Positions 42,145 through 51,246 of a DNA stretch of 54,664 nucleotides are shown here, piece after piece; the stretch's first letter is position 1; each line of letters opens with the position of its first letter. This DNA comes from an uncultured Succinivibrio sp. Its GTDB lineage: Bacteria; Pseudomonadota; Gammaproteobacteria; Enterobacterales; Succinivibrionaceae. The stretch covers positions 1-54,664 of the forward strand of contig CAAECI010000095.1 in the NCBI GenBank assembly GCA_900754255.1, read 5' to 3'. The notes beneath the pieces are model-generated. The model did not search any database, was not told where the DNA came from, and saw only the letters and a list, made by a program, of their open reading frames with translations. The translations under genes and the position numbers were made by a program.

Positions 42145-43203
42145 TCAGATTCCGCCTGTTTGATGGTATGTGCCTGAGGTTTGCGGCAGGCTCTTCTCAT
42201 CCCGCACGTCAAAATATGACTTCTTATTATCGAACACCGCCTCGTCGGTGTTCGACATTCCGCCGGCATTATATATGCTGCCGCGATTGACACAGCGTGA
42301 AGCTCCCTTTAACTCAAAGAGCCCCGTTTCATAAATCTTAAAGCCGTTACGATTTTCAAAAAGCGTATGCGAGCTCATGGAGAATATCCCCTTGATCTCC
42401 ATCACATGCTGATTTAAAAGACTTGATCCCCCCTGCATCTCATACTCACCGCCCGATGCCAGCTCAAAAAAACCGTAATTTACAAAGGAGCTCGTATCAT
42501 TGGTATGAAATTTTCCCAAAAGCTCTATATTTCTGCGGTTTGACAATTGGGAGCTTCCGGACAATTCGACGGCACTGCCTTTATTGAAGATGAGGCGGCC
42601 ACGATTTGAGATCACGGCATTCTTAGATCCCATAACGCGTGTTCCCGAGGTAAATTTTACAGTGCCGACGTTCTCAAATGCTCCGCCCTTCATGATCATA
42701 AGGGCATTATCAAAGGTTGCATTTCCTGAAACCGAAAGCTTGGAATTGTCGGTAAGCGACAGCGTTGCATGCGGGTACATAGTAAAGCGGCCGAGGCTTT
42801 TTAGGGTTGCACTTTTTTGCATCTCGACGGAGGCGTCATTACGTATAAGGAGCGATCCCTGTACTGAAGAGGAACTCATAAGCTCAAGCAGTAGCTTTCC
42901 CTTCTCCGCAATCACCAGCTCTCCGCGCACATTCAGATTGCCACCGCGCTTGACGGTGATCTTGCGTCCGCTCTCAACGCGCAACTTAACCCCGCTTTTG
43001 ATTATAAAATTGCCGCCTATCAAAAAGTTTTCTTTCACGACGGCGTCTTTTTGCAATTCAAAGCATTTGCCACGCTCAAAACGCTCCTTGCTCCCAGGCA
43101 GGGTATCTATACCTACACACGTGGCCGCATCAGCTGGTAAGGAAATAAAAAGCAAAAAAACGATAAATAAGCTTTTTCGCGGAAACTTCAAAAAGATACT
43201 CAT
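42145..43203 (-). CDS. Secreted beta-helix-like repeat protein
   Basis: A 352-residue protein with a signal peptide (cut near Ala-Asp-Ala-Ala). Two Cys near the N terminus precede a long series of short strands of ~18-20 residues with Gly, Asn, Ser and hydrophobic residues alternating (for example Gly-Gly-Asn-Leu-Asn-Val, Asn-Arg-Gly-Arg-Leu-Ile-Phe, Asn-Tyr-Gly-Phe-Phe-Glu-Leu). This fits a right-handed beta-helix or bactofilin-like solenoid. No catalytic motif is visible. It converges on the TPS exoprotein with only 2 nt between the stop codons. The function is unknown; a cell-surface structural protein or adhesin partner is possible. Confidence 0.7.
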   Translation of the reverse strand: MSIFLKFPRKSLFIVFLLFISLPADAATCVGIDTLPGSKERFERGKCFELQKDAVVKENFLIGGNFIIKSGVKLRVESGRKITVKRGGNLNVRGELVIAEKGKLLLELMSSSSVQGSLLIRNDASVEMQKSATLKSLGRFTMYPHATLSLTDNSKLSVSGNATFDNALMIMKGGAFENVGTVKFTSGTRVMGSKNAVISNRGRLIFNKGSAVELSGSSQLSNRRNIELLGKFHTNDTSSFVNYGFFELASGGEYEMQGGSSLLNQHVMEIKGIFSMSSHTLFENRNGFKIYETGLFELKGASRCVNRGSIYNAGGMSNTDEAVFDNKKSYFDVRDEKSLPQTSGTYHQTGGI

Positions 43204-43469
43204 AATTTCAAACGCAGTGAGGACTGTTTTCCCAAAAGAGTCATATCTCTATACACTGCCACAGCACATTATTTTGTCAAGCTCAGAGAATATATGCTCG
43301 AAGGGCTCTAAAAAGCTATTGTATTTAAATTGTTCTTTATAATTACATAACAGAGTGCCTCTATTGTGAGAAAATAGGGCGTCGCATCTTCTAAAGATAA
43401 TATTTCAATTAATTAAGCGACCGTCATCTGCTTTTGTCAGTACCAAGATCTGCAAAGGACTTTATTATC

Positions 43470-44447
43470 ATGACCGAACTTTCAGGATATGCCCTCATAG
43501 GAGACATAGGCGGCACCAATGCCCGTCTTTCCTTGGTCGACCTCAAAACGGGAGAACTTAGCGATCCTATTATTTACTCCGCCGTTGACAACCCCTCGCT
43601 TGAGGACTGCATCAGGCGTTTTAAGGAGCAGTGCTCGGCTCCCTTTTCATCGGCATGCATTGCCATCGCCTGCCCCATCACATGCGATCATGTAAAAATG
43701 ACCAACAATCCTTGGGAATTTTCCATCAAGGAGATGAAGCACAATTTAAACCTCGACAATCTGACCGTCATCAACGATTTCACTGCCATGTCCATGTCGG
43801 TACCGGTACTTTGTGAGGACAGTATTGTGAAATTGGGCGGAGGAAAGGCCGATCTTAATAAGCCCATAGCCGTATACGGCGCGGGCACCGGACTAGGGGT
43901 CGGACATCTTCTGCATATAAACGATAAATGGCTGCCGTTGCCGGGTGAAGGCGGACACATGGATATGGCACCTGCCAGTACCGACGAGGATGCCATTTTG
44001 ATCTCGTTGCGTGCACGCATGGGACACGTCTCCTATGAGCGCGTACTCTCGGGACAGGGGCTTTTGAACATCTACAACGTGATCTCAAGCCGTCATAACC
44101 GCGCTAAAGCCGGTATGACCCCTGCGGATGTAACCAAGGGGGCCTTGGCAACTCCCGCCGATCAGGACTGCCTCGAAAGCCTGAACGTATTTTGTCGCAT
44201 TCTCGGGAGCTTCGGCGGCAATCTGGCCCTCAATATGGGAACCTTCGGCGGTGTTTACATTGCAGGCGGAGTGGTCACGCACTTCATAGACTTCTTAAAG
44301 AGCTCCGATTTCTACCAAAGCTTCATATCCAAAGGACGCTTTGAAAGGATGCTCGAGCAGATCCCTGTATACGTGATCACCGACAAATTGGCCGGATTAA
44401 AGGGTGCCGGAGCGGTCATTCGCCAAGAGCTCGGAGCCGTACTTTAA
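43470..44447 (+). CDS. glk: Glucokinase
   Basis: A 325-residue cytoplasmic enzyme that phosphorylates glucose with ATP. I chose ATG 43470, with AAGGA upstream; a TTG at 43434 is the longer alternative. It aligns along its whole length with E. coli Glk: Gly-Asp-Ile-Gly-Gly-Thr-Asn-Ala-Arg-Leu, Ala-Cys-Pro-Ile-Thr, Ile-Asn-Asp-Phe-Thr-Ala, Gly-Ala-Gly-Thr-Gly-Leu-Gly-Val, Leu-Pro-Gly-Glu-Gly-Gly-His and Gly-Thr-Phe-Gly-Gly-Val-Tyr-Ile-Ala-Gly-Gly. A monocistronic gene with a terminator. Confidence 0.96.
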   Translation: MTELSGYALIGDIGGTNARLSLVDLKTGELSDPIIYSAVDNPSLEDCIRRFKEQCSAPFSSACIAIACPITCDHVKMTNNPWEFSIKEMKHNLNLDNLTVINDFTAMSMSVPVLCEDSIVKLGGGKADLNKPIAVYGAGTGLGVGHLLHINDKWLPLPGEGGHMDMAPASTDEDAILISLRARMGHVSYERVLSGQGLLNIYNVISSRHNRAKAGMTPADVTKGALATPADQDCLESLNVFCRILGSFGGNLALNMGTFGGVYIAGGVVTHFIDFLKSSDFYQSFISKGRFERMLEQIPVYVITDKLAGLKGAGAVIRQELGAVL

Positions 44448-44461
44448 TTCCCTCTCCCCTA

Positions 44462-44500
44462 AGCGCCGTCATCTTTCTAAGAAGATCACGGCGCTTTCAA
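44462..44500 (+). terminator. Terminator of glk
   Basis: Stem AGCGCCGT/ACGGCGCT (44462-44469 with 44488-44495), with ATCTT/AAGAT pairing inside, followed by TTCAATTT. Confidence 0.7.
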
Positions 44501-44614
44501 TTTAAATACCGCCAGTCTCATCTGCACGCCCATCGAAGACTTCCGACTTTGCGTCACCGGATCAATTCACACCAAAAGATCTGCTCTGCCTTATACTTAA
44601 AAATCCTAGACGCC

Positions 44615-44661
44615 CAAAATAAAAAACTTACCCCCGCTTATTTTTTTGCGAAGGTAAGTTT
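44615..44661 (-). terminator. Terminator of rpoD
   Basis: On the minus strand AAACTTACC pairs with GGTAAGTTT (44653-44661 with 44624-44632) around an A-rich loop, followed by TTTATTTT. Confidence 0.8.
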
Positions 44662-44690
44662 TTATTTGATCTTTAAGCCTTATTGAAAGA

Positions 44691-46679
44691 TCAGTCGAGG
44701 AAGCCGCGCAAGCCCTGAGATCTGCAAGGATGACGCAGCTTTCTTAAGGCCTTGGCCTCGATCTGACGAATACGCTCGCGGGTAACGCCGAACTGTCTGC
44801 CCACCTCCTCAAGAGTATGATCGGAGGGCAAACCGATCCCAAAGCGCATACGCAGAACCTGAGCCTCACGCGGCGGCATTTCATCCAACACGGCATTGAT
44901 GGCAGTCTTTAAGGACTCGGAGGTAGCCGCCTCAGCAGGTACCACTATGGAGCTGTCCTCAATGAAATCCCCAAGATGAGAATCATCATCGTCACCCACC
45001 GGAGTCTCAAGCGAAATTGGCTCCTTGGCGATCTTCATGACCTTACGGATCTTATCCTCAGGCAGACCCATCTTGGCAGCCAGCTCCTCAGGAGTGGGCT
45101 CACGGCCTTTTTCCTGCAGCATCTGACGTGAAATACGGTTGAGCTTATTGATAGTCTCAATCATATGCACCGGAATACGTATGGTACGTGCCTGATCGGC
45201 AATGGAACGGGTAATAGCCTGACGTATCCACCAGGTAGCATAGGTTGAGAACTTATAGCCGCGGCGATACTCAAATTTGTCCACAGCCTTCATCAAGCCT
45301 ATATTGCCCTCCTGGATAAGATCGAGGAACTGCAAACCGCGGTTGGTATATTTCTTAGCAATTGAAATAACCAAACGCAAATTAGCCTCCACCATTTCCT
45401 TTTTAGCCTTTTTGGCCATGGCATCACCCATCATCACGCGATGAGCCAAGACGCGCAGTCTTGAAATGGAGATCCCGCACTCGGATTCAATTTCCTTGAG
45501 GGCATCGATGCACTTTTCAATTTCTGGGCGCATGTCCTTAAGCTTGGTTGCATAAGCCCTACGTGAGCGGCAGGCCTTCTCATACCAAGCTATATCAGCC
45601 TCGCATCCGGAATCGGTATAAACGCTGCGCAGATCTTCAATCTTCATACCGCAACGATTTACACAAATATCGCGAATGGCACGATCCTGACGCTTGACAC
45701 GATCCATATTGTCGTTCATCTTGCGCAAGAGGCTTTCTAACTGCTGGGGAACAAGCTTGAAGGTCACGAAGAGATCAGCAAGATCCTTAAGCTCGGCCTG
45801 ATATTTCTTTTCGGCAGCGGCTCCTTTTTTACCGCGGCAGGCGCAGACCTTGTCATAACGAATGCGCAACTCGGCAAAATTACGGCGGGTAAGCTCGGGA
45901 TCAGGGCCGGCATTTTCTGCTACCCCATCCTCGGCTGATACTTCATCCTCGTCCTCATCCTCAGGCTCGGGTTCTTTTTCGACCTTGGTCTTTTTAGTTG
46001 CCTTTTTGGGCTTTTTGGATTTTTCGGTATCCTCCGACTTGATCTCGACGTCCTTCTCCTCTTCGCTTTCAAGCTTCAAGAGCTCTTCATCCACATCATC
46101 GCCGCTGTCTACCTCATCGCCTTTATCTCCGAGGTTTGTGAGATCCTTATCATCGAGAGCATGATCGACCTCCATGAAGCCGGAAATGATATCTCCGAGC
46201 TTTACGCTACCCTCAGCATCGCCCGACATCTCATAACGCTCGAAAAGCTCTTCCATGGCGGGAGGATACTCTACAAGACACATCTGCGTGTCATTGGTAC
46301 CTCTTTCTATACGCTTGGAGATATCGATCTCATCCTTGCGCGTAAGCAAAGAGACATTACCCATTTCACGCATATACATGCGCACGGGATCTGTAGTGCG
46401 CCCGATATCTACGGAGGAATCAAGCTGATTGGCTACGACCTCTACATCCTCGGCATCGGTTTGCGAATTACCGCTTAGAAGCAGATCGTCGGCCTCAGGA
46501 GGGGTATCACATACGTTGATCCCCATGTCGATGAAAGTCTGAATGAATACCGAAAGCTGATCTCCCGAGATGATATCGGGCGGGATCAGATCGTTGATCT
46601 CATCAATGGTAAGGTAACCCTGCTCCTTACCCCTGGCGATAAGCTGCTTAAACTCGGTACTTGCTGAATTATTATCCAT
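44691..46679 (-). CDS. rpoD: RNA polymerase primary sigma factor RpoD
   Basis: A 662-residue sigma-70. Region 1.1 (~1-75), region 1.2 with Asp-Pro-Val-Arg-Met-Tyr-Met-Arg-Glu-Met-Gly near 98, and a long non-conserved region with an acidic/Lys-rich stretch (~195-260). Region 2 has Asn-Leu-Arg-Leu-Val-Ile-Ser and Tyr-Ala-Thr-Trp-Trp-Ile-Arg-Gln-Ala near 490. Regions 3 and 4 follow, with helix-turn-helix Val-Thr-Arg-Glu-Arg-Ile-Arg-Gln-Ile-Glu. The length is near E. coli (613) plus extra acidic insert. It is isolated here, not in the usual rpsU-dnaG-rpoD operon. Confidence 0.97.
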   Translation of the reverse strand: MDNNSASTEFKQLIARGKEQGYLTIDEINDLIPPDIISGDQLSVFIQTFIDMGINVCDTPPEADDLLLSGNSQTDAEDVEVVANQLDSSVDIGRTTDPVRMYMREMGNVSLLTRKDEIDISKRIERGTNDTQMCLVEYPPAMEELFERYEMSGDAEGSVKLGDIISGFMEVDHALDDKDLTNLGDKGDEVDSGDDVDEELLKLESEEEKDVEIKSEDTEKSKKPKKATKKTKVEKEPEPEDEDEDEVSAEDGVAENAGPDPELTRRNFAELRIRYDKVCACRGKKGAAAEKKYQAELKDLADLFVTFKLVPQQLESLLRKMNDNMDRVKRQDRAIRDICVNRCGMKIEDLRSVYTDSGCEADIAWYEKACRSRRAYATKLKDMRPEIEKCIDALKEIESECGISISRLRVLAHRVMMGDAMAKKAKKEMVEANLRLVISIAKKYTNRGLQFLDLIQEGNIGLMKAVDKFEYRRGYKFSTYATWWIRQAITRSIADQARTIRIPVHMIETINKLNRISRQMLQEKGREPTPEELAAKMGLPEDKIRKVMKIAKEPISLETPVGDDDDSHLGDFIEDSSIVVPAEAATSESLKTAINAVLDEMPPREAQVLRMRFGIGLPSDHTLEEVGRQFGVTRERIRQIEAKALRKLRHPCRSQGLRGFLD

Positions 46680-47052
46680 TTACCCTTCCGGATCTTTTAT
46701 CATCTCTGGGTTGAAAAATTTCAAACCCGGGGTGTACACAAAGCATGGCTTTGCATACTTATTTTCGGCTTTGGTGACACGCTTTTGCGGCAATAATGCA
46801 GATAAGTCTCGACTTTGAGATCATGCACAAAAAATAGATCCCGTTTTGTATGCCGAGCGTTCACACACAAAATACCAGTATAACCCTATTTTAATAGGGC
46901 TACAAAACATTAAATAGTTCCTTCTCTGAGAAAGTTCAAGTAAATAAACCCAAGACGGATCACAAAATTGAATTTTCTCAAAGTTTTCCCCCGTAAAATC
47001 ATCAAAAGCAAAAACGAGCTTCAACAATTTTCACGGGAGAAAAATCCCAAGA
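46680..47052. other. rpoD leader and promoter region
   Basis: About 370 bp without a gene between yebC and rpoD. It contains the rpoD promoter listed next, giving a leader of ~190 nt. No other ORF is supportable. Confidence 0.5.
46877..46905 (-). promoter_or_regulatory. Candidate rpoD promoter with a palindrome filling the spacer
   Basis: On the minus strand TTGTAG (46900-46905), a 17-bp spacer and TATACT (46877-46882). The spacer contains the 16-bp dyad CCCTATT-AA-AATAGGG (46884-46899), which could be an operator. Confidence 0.5.
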
Positions 47053-47814
47053 TTATTCCTCGGGCTCGAAATCGTCGGGTAAGGAGGCGTTGTGGTAAAC
47101 CTCCTGAGTATCATCGAGATCCTCAAGGGCGTCGATCATTCTCATGAATTTGACGGCAGCCTCGTTATCAAGTGCCACCTCATTGGACGGAACCTGAGAT
47201 ACCTCTGCTGATACGGGCTTGATGCCTTTCTTGTCAAAGGCCTCAACCACGTCGGCAAAAGCCTCAGGAGAGGTAAAGACATCGATGGAGCCGTCTTCAT
47301 TGGAAACCACGTCGTCAGCACCGGCATCAAGACCGATCTCCATGGCCTTATCCTCATCCAAGGGCATATTGCCGTCTTCATCGGGAGCAAAGGTGATCAC
47401 GCCCTTTTTGGTAAAGAGATAGGATACGGAACCGGAGGTACCCAAATTTCCGCCGAACTTGGAAAAGGCGTGGCGTACGTCGGCTGCGGTACGATTGTGG
47501 TTGTCGGTCATGCATTCAACCATAACGGCAATACCGCCCACACCGTAGCCCTCATAAACGATGGTCTCGAGATCCGAGCCCTCGCCGCCGCCTACACCGC
47601 GCTCGATAGCACGCTTGATGGTGTCGCGGGTCATATTCTGAGCTAAAGCCGCAACAACGGCAGAGCGCAGACGGGGGTTGGCGGCTTCGTCGCCGCCTCC
47701 GAGCTTGGCGGCGGTAGTAATTTCACGGATCAGCTTGGTGAAGACCTTACCGCGCTTGGCATCCTGTGCTGCCTTACGAAAGCGGATGTTGGCCCATTTG
47801 GAATGACCTGACAT
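47053..47814 (-). CDS. yebC: YebC/PmpR-family transcription/translation regulator
   Basis: A 253-residue cytoplasmic protein with the full family signature: Gly-His-Ser-Lys-Trp-Ala-Asn-Ile-Arg, Lys-Ala-Ala-Gln-Asp-Ala-Lys-Arg-Gly-Lys, Ala-Ile-Glu-Arg-Gly, Tyr-Glu-Gly-Tyr-Gly and Thr-Asp-Asn-His-Asn-Arg-Thr. Family members act as transcription regulators, and recent work links them to translation of proline stretches. Downstream of aspS with 214 nt between. Confidence 0.95.
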   Translation of the reverse strand: MSGHSKWANIRFRKAAQDAKRGKVFTKLIREITTAAKLGGGDEAANPRLRSAVVAALAQNMTRDTIKRAIERGVGGGEGSDLETIVYEGYGVGGIAVMVECMTDNHNRTAADVRHAFSKFGGNLGTSGSVSYLFTKKGVITFAPDEDGNMPLDEDKAMEIGLDAGADDVVSNEDGSIDVFTSPEAFADVVEAFDKKGIKPVSAEVSQVPSNEVALDNEAAVKFMRMIDALEDLDDTQEVYHNASLPDDFEPEE

Positions 47815-47856
47815 AGTTGTTTCTCCAGTTTAAAAACGCTTTTGCGTTAACAATTC

Positions 47857-47885
47857 ATCCCGCTGTGGCTTGCTGCGGGATCATT
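47857..47885 (-). terminator. Hairpin between aspS and yebC
   Basis: Minus-strand stem ATCCCGC/GCGGGAT with an 11-nt loop, not followed by a strong T run; possible attenuator or weak aspS terminator. Confidence 0.35.
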
Positions 47886-48028
47886 TATACCGAAAGCGGC
47901 ATACCCGAATTAAATTTTATATTTTGATCATTAAGTCCGGATCCTGCATTAAAGCTCAAAATGGCATCGGATCAGGACTATGTAATTCATTCGGGTCAAG
48001 CCGTCATGATTTTCGCTTAAACAAAAAA

Positions 48029-49798
48029 TTATTTTTCCTCGTCCGTAACGGCGACGGCAAGCTCCTTTAAAGCCTCCTCAGATGCAAAATTAGGAGCACC
48101 CGACATAAGATCGGCCGCCGCCGTTGTCTTCGGGAAGGCAATGACGTCACGGATATTGTCCGTACCGGTTATGAGCATGGTTACGCGATCAAGACCGAAG
48201 GCAAGACCTGCATGCGGAGGTGCACCGAAGGAAAGCGCATCAAGTAAGAAGCCGAATTTTTCCTGAGCCTCTTCCTTTGAGATCCCCAGTACCTTAAATA
48301 CGGCCTCCTGCATCTCTCCGTCATAAATACGAGCGCTACCGCCGCCTGACTCATAGCCGTTGATAACCAGATCATAGGCATCGGCATACACGCTCATAGG
48401 ATCGTTGACAAGCTGCTCGGGGGTTACATCCTTAGGCGCGGTGAAGGGATGATGCATGGCGGTAAGGCCGGCCTCCTCAGTGATCTCGAACATGGGAAAG
48501 TCCACGATCCACAATGCCTTGTAGCCCTCGGCAACAAGATTGTGATCCTTTGCCGTCTTGATACGAAGCGTACCCATGAAGGTTGCGGTCTTAATGCGTT
48601 CGCCCGCACCGATGAACACCAAATCGCCGTCATGTGCTCCGCACTTTTCACAAAGAGCTGTAAGCTCTGCAGCAGAAAGATGTTTTCCTGCTGAGGATTT
48701 AAGTCCCTCAGCGCCTTTTGAAAGCTCGTTGACTTTGATCCAGATAAGTCCGGAGGCTCCGAGCTTTTTGACATAATCGGTATAGCCGTCAAGCTCGCGA
48801 CGGGTAAGCTTGGCGCCACCGGGGAGCGCAAAGCCTATCACACGCGATTTGGCATCGCATGCAGGCGCAGATAGCACCGAGAACTCGGAGTTCTTCACGC
48901 ACTCATCCAAAAGGTGTAGCTCATAGGAAATACGCAGATCGGGCTTGTCGGATCCGAAGCGGTCCATGGCCTCCTCCCATTTCATAACGGGAAGCTTGCC
49001 CAAATCCACTCCGCGCACCTCCTTAAAGAGAGATACCATCATCTCCTCGGTAACTGCACGCACCTCGTCGGAGGTCATAAATGAGGTCTCGACGTCGATC
49101 TGCGTAAACTCGGGCTGTCTGTCGGCACGCAGATCCTCATCACGGAAGCACTTGGTGATCTGATAATAGCGATCGTAGCCTGAAATCATCAGCAGCTGCT
49201 TGAACAATTGCGGAGACTGCGGCAATGCATAAAATTTACCGTGGTGTATACGTGAAGGCACCAAATAGTCGCGTGCGCCCTCCGGTGTTGCCTTGGTGAG
49301 CATGGGGGTTTCGATATCGATAAAGCCGTGCTCGTCAAAGAAACGACGTACGAAATGAGTGATCTTCGAACGCGTAAGCAATTGGTTGACCATGTACGGA
49401 CGTCTTAAATCGAGATAGCGATAGCGCAAACGCTGCTCTTCGGTATTATCCTGATTAAAATCAATGGGCAGAGCGGCAGATTTATTGAAGATCTTAAGCT
49501 CCTTGGCATAGATTTCGATCTCGCCGGTAGCCATTTCGGCATTGGCCTGAGACTGAGGACGGGCTCTTACCATACCCTTAACCTGTACGCAAAACTCGTT
49601 GCGCAACGCGGAGGCGGCCTCGTGCACATCCTTCTCATCGGGATCGAAAACCACCTGTACTATTCCCGAACGATCGCGCAGATCAACAAAGATTAGTCCG
49701 CCCAAATCACGACGACGGTTTACCCAACCGCAGAGCGTGACATTTTCGTCTTTATTGCTAAGACGCACGTCTCCACAATAGACAGAACGCATTGACAT
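48029..49798 (-). CDS. aspS: Aspartyl-tRNA synthetase
   Basis: A 589-residue class II synthetase. The N-terminal OB anticodon domain has Leu-Cys-Gly-Trp-Val-Asn-Arg-Arg-Arg-Asp. Motif 2 is Phe-Arg-Asp-Glu-Asp-Leu-Arg near 220, the GAD insertion spans ~290-420, and motif 3 is Gly-Leu-Ala-Phe-Gly-Leu-Asp-Arg near 540. Length equals bacterial AspRS. ATG 49798 has GAGG at 7 nt; an ATG two codons later is possible. Confidence 0.97.
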   Translation of the reverse strand: MSMRSVYCGDVRLSNKDENVTLCGWVNRRRDLGGLIFVDLRDRSGIVQVVFDPDEKDVHEAASALRNEFCVQVKGMVRARPQSQANAEMATGEIEIYAKELKIFNKSAALPIDFNQDNTEEQRLRYRYLDLRRPYMVNQLLTRSKITHFVRRFFDEHGFIDIETPMLTKATPEGARDYLVPSRIHHGKFYALPQSPQLFKQLLMISGYDRYYQITKCFRDEDLRADRQPEFTQIDVETSFMTSDEVRAVTEEMMVSLFKEVRGVDLGKLPVMKWEEAMDRFGSDKPDLRISYELHLLDECVKNSEFSVLSAPACDAKSRVIGFALPGGAKLTRRELDGYTDYVKKLGASGLIWIKVNELSKGAEGLKSSAGKHLSAAELTALCEKCGAHDGDLVFIGAGERIKTATFMGTLRIKTAKDHNLVAEGYKALWIVDFPMFEITEEAGLTAMHHPFTAPKDVTPEQLVNDPMSVYADAYDLVINGYESGGGSARIYDGEMQEAVFKVLGISKEEAQEKFGFLLDALSFGAPPHAGLAFGLDRVTMLITGTDNIRDVIAFPKTTAAADLMSGAPNFASEEALKELAVAVTDEEK

Positions 49799-49967
49799 AA
49801 AAAAGCCTCATTTGTGCCGTACTCCGCCGTTGCGCTTTTATTTTGCAAATAAGCAAAATCGCATCTAACGGCGAGAGCATAAAATCTGAATGCAAAATTA
49901 TAAAACTTTGACCGGCGTCGAGCAATACGCAAAGGGCTTTCCCTAGCCTTAATTCCGCATATTGAGC

Positions 49968-50000
49968 TACAAAAAAGACCCCTTGCGGGGCCTTTTGAAA
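49968..50000 (-). terminator. Flagellin terminator
   Basis: Minus-strand AAAAGGCCCC-GCAA-GGGGTCTTTTTT (49973-49996 core), a GC-rich stem with a T run. Confidence 0.85.
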
Positions 50001-50001
50001 A

Positions 50002-50040
50002 CCGATCCGATCTCCTGCAGGAGAATGGGGATCGGATCGG
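50002..50040 (-). other. Long perfect hairpin in the flagellin 3' UTR
   Basis: An 11-bp stem CCGATCCGATC/GATCGGATCGG (50002-50012 with 50030-50040) lies between the flagellin stop and the terminator. It may protect the mRNA 3' end. Confidence 0.55.
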
Positions 50041-50051
50041 AGAGTGTAGCC

Positions 50052-51002
50052 TTAGCCGAGCAGTGACAATGCCAGCTGAGGGATGGAGTTTGCCTGAGTC
50101 AGCATCGAGCTTGCCGCCTGCTGTACTATGGACTGAGCAGAGAGGTTCGAGGCCTCGGAGGCATAGTCGGTATCACGAATTCTCGAACGGGCGTCGGACT
50201 CGTTATTGGCAATGTTGGTCTGATTGCTGATGGTGGACTCCAAACGATTCTGTAAGGCACCGAAATCTCCACGCTTTTTATCAATAAGGTTTATGACCTT
50301 GTCGATGTCAGCCAAAGTTGCCTGAGCAGCAGTTGAAGTGCTGACATTAAATACGGTGTAACCTTTAGTTGCACCAATATTTTTATCACCGTCAGCAATT
50401 GATTTAGCAGCATCCTTAACACCTGCCGCAGTACAAAGTGACTTTAATGAATAGTCCTTAGTATCATTTGCAGCATTAAGTCTTAAATCAAGTTTTAAAA
50501 CATCATTGGCATTAGAACCTACTTGAAAGTTTACCTGCGCATTACCTTTGTCCTGAACGATGGATTCAGCCGGTTTATCGAAAGCCGACAATACCTTTTT
50601 ACCAGCGAAGGTGGTACGGGAGGCTATACGAGTTATTTCCTTTGAAAGGGCTGTAACCTCAGCTTGAATTGAATCACGATCAGATTGTGTATTTGTGCCG
50701 TTTGCAGCCTGTACGGACAAGGTACGTACGCGCTGCAACATGGTGGTCATTTCATCCATGGCGCCTTCAACGGTTTGAGTCAAGGCGATGGCATCATTGG
50801 CGTTACGATTACCCTGATTAAGACCGTTGATCTGGGAGGTCAGACGATCGGAGATCTGCAATCCGGCGGCGTCATCCTTGGCCGAGTTGATACGAAGACC
50901 GGTGGACAGACGGTTATAGGTGGTGGACAAGGCATTGGAGGCCTTGTTTAAACTGGATTGACCGCGTAACGAGGTAACGTTGGTATTTACATACAGAGCC
51001 AT
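50052..51002 (-). CDS. fliC: Flagellin
   Basis: A 316-residue filament subunit. The conserved N-terminal D0/D1 (Asn-Thr-Asn-Val-Thr-Ser-Leu, Arg-Leu-Ser-Thr-Gly-Leu-Arg-Ile-Asn-Ser-Ala-Lys-Asp-Asp-Ala-Ala-Gly) spans ~1-150. The C-terminal D1/D0 (Arg-Ile-Arg-Asp-Thr-Asp-Tyr, Gln-Ala-Asn-Ser-Ile-Pro-Gln) spans ~235-316. The variable middle is short (~85 residues), so there is little surface domain. The middle has more A/T-ending codons than the flanks. A sigma-28 promoter precedes it. It carries many Ser/Thr in the middle that could be glycosylated by the nearby Maf protein. Export is by the flagellar type III route. Confidence 0.95.
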   Translation of the reverse strand: MALYVNTNVTSLRGQSSLNKASNALSTTYNRLSTGLRINSAKDDAAGLQISDRLTSQINGLNQGNRNANDAIALTQTVEGAMDEMTTMLQRVRTLSVQAANGTNTQSDRDSIQAEVTALSKEITRIASRTTFAGKKVLSAFDKPAESIVQDKGNAQVNFQVGSNANDVLKLDLRLNAANDTKDYSLKSLCTAAGVKDAAKSIADGDKNIGATKGYTVFNVSTSTAAQATLADIDKVINLIDKKRGDFGALQNRLESTISNQTNIANNESDARSRIRDTDYASEASNLSAQSIVQQAASSMLTQANSIPQLALSLLG

Positions 51003-51064
51003 AATTTTTCTCCTGCTTTACTGTAGTTTTGCGGGAACTTTTTTTCATCCCCTGCTTGATTTTA

Positions 51065-51091
51065 TTAACGTCAGCTTTGCTCTTTCCTTTA
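51065..51091 (-). promoter_or_regulatory. Sigma-28 (FliA) promoter of flagellin
   Basis: Minus strand TAAA (51088-51091), exactly 15 nt, then GACGTTAA (51065-51072; consensus GCCGATAA, 6 of 8). The start codon is ~60 nt downstream, with AGGAG just before it. Confidence 0.75.
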
Positions 51092-51246
51092 CAATTTTTT
51101 TTACTTTCGTAACTTTTTAAAAATCATAAGGTTATTTTTATACTCTCTCCTTTTTTCCCTATTTTTAAGCCCTATTTCTTAATATAAAGCCCCTTTTTAA
51201 AATTTATGCGCTTAAAATAGTCTCAGTTAAACGGAGCTGCCATCTT

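Noticed and set aside
42584..43342. A 252-residue plus-strand frame opposite the secreted solenoid gene
   Set aside because: Low-complexity Ser/Pro/Arg composition typical of an antisense shadow; the minus-strand protein has a clear signal peptide.
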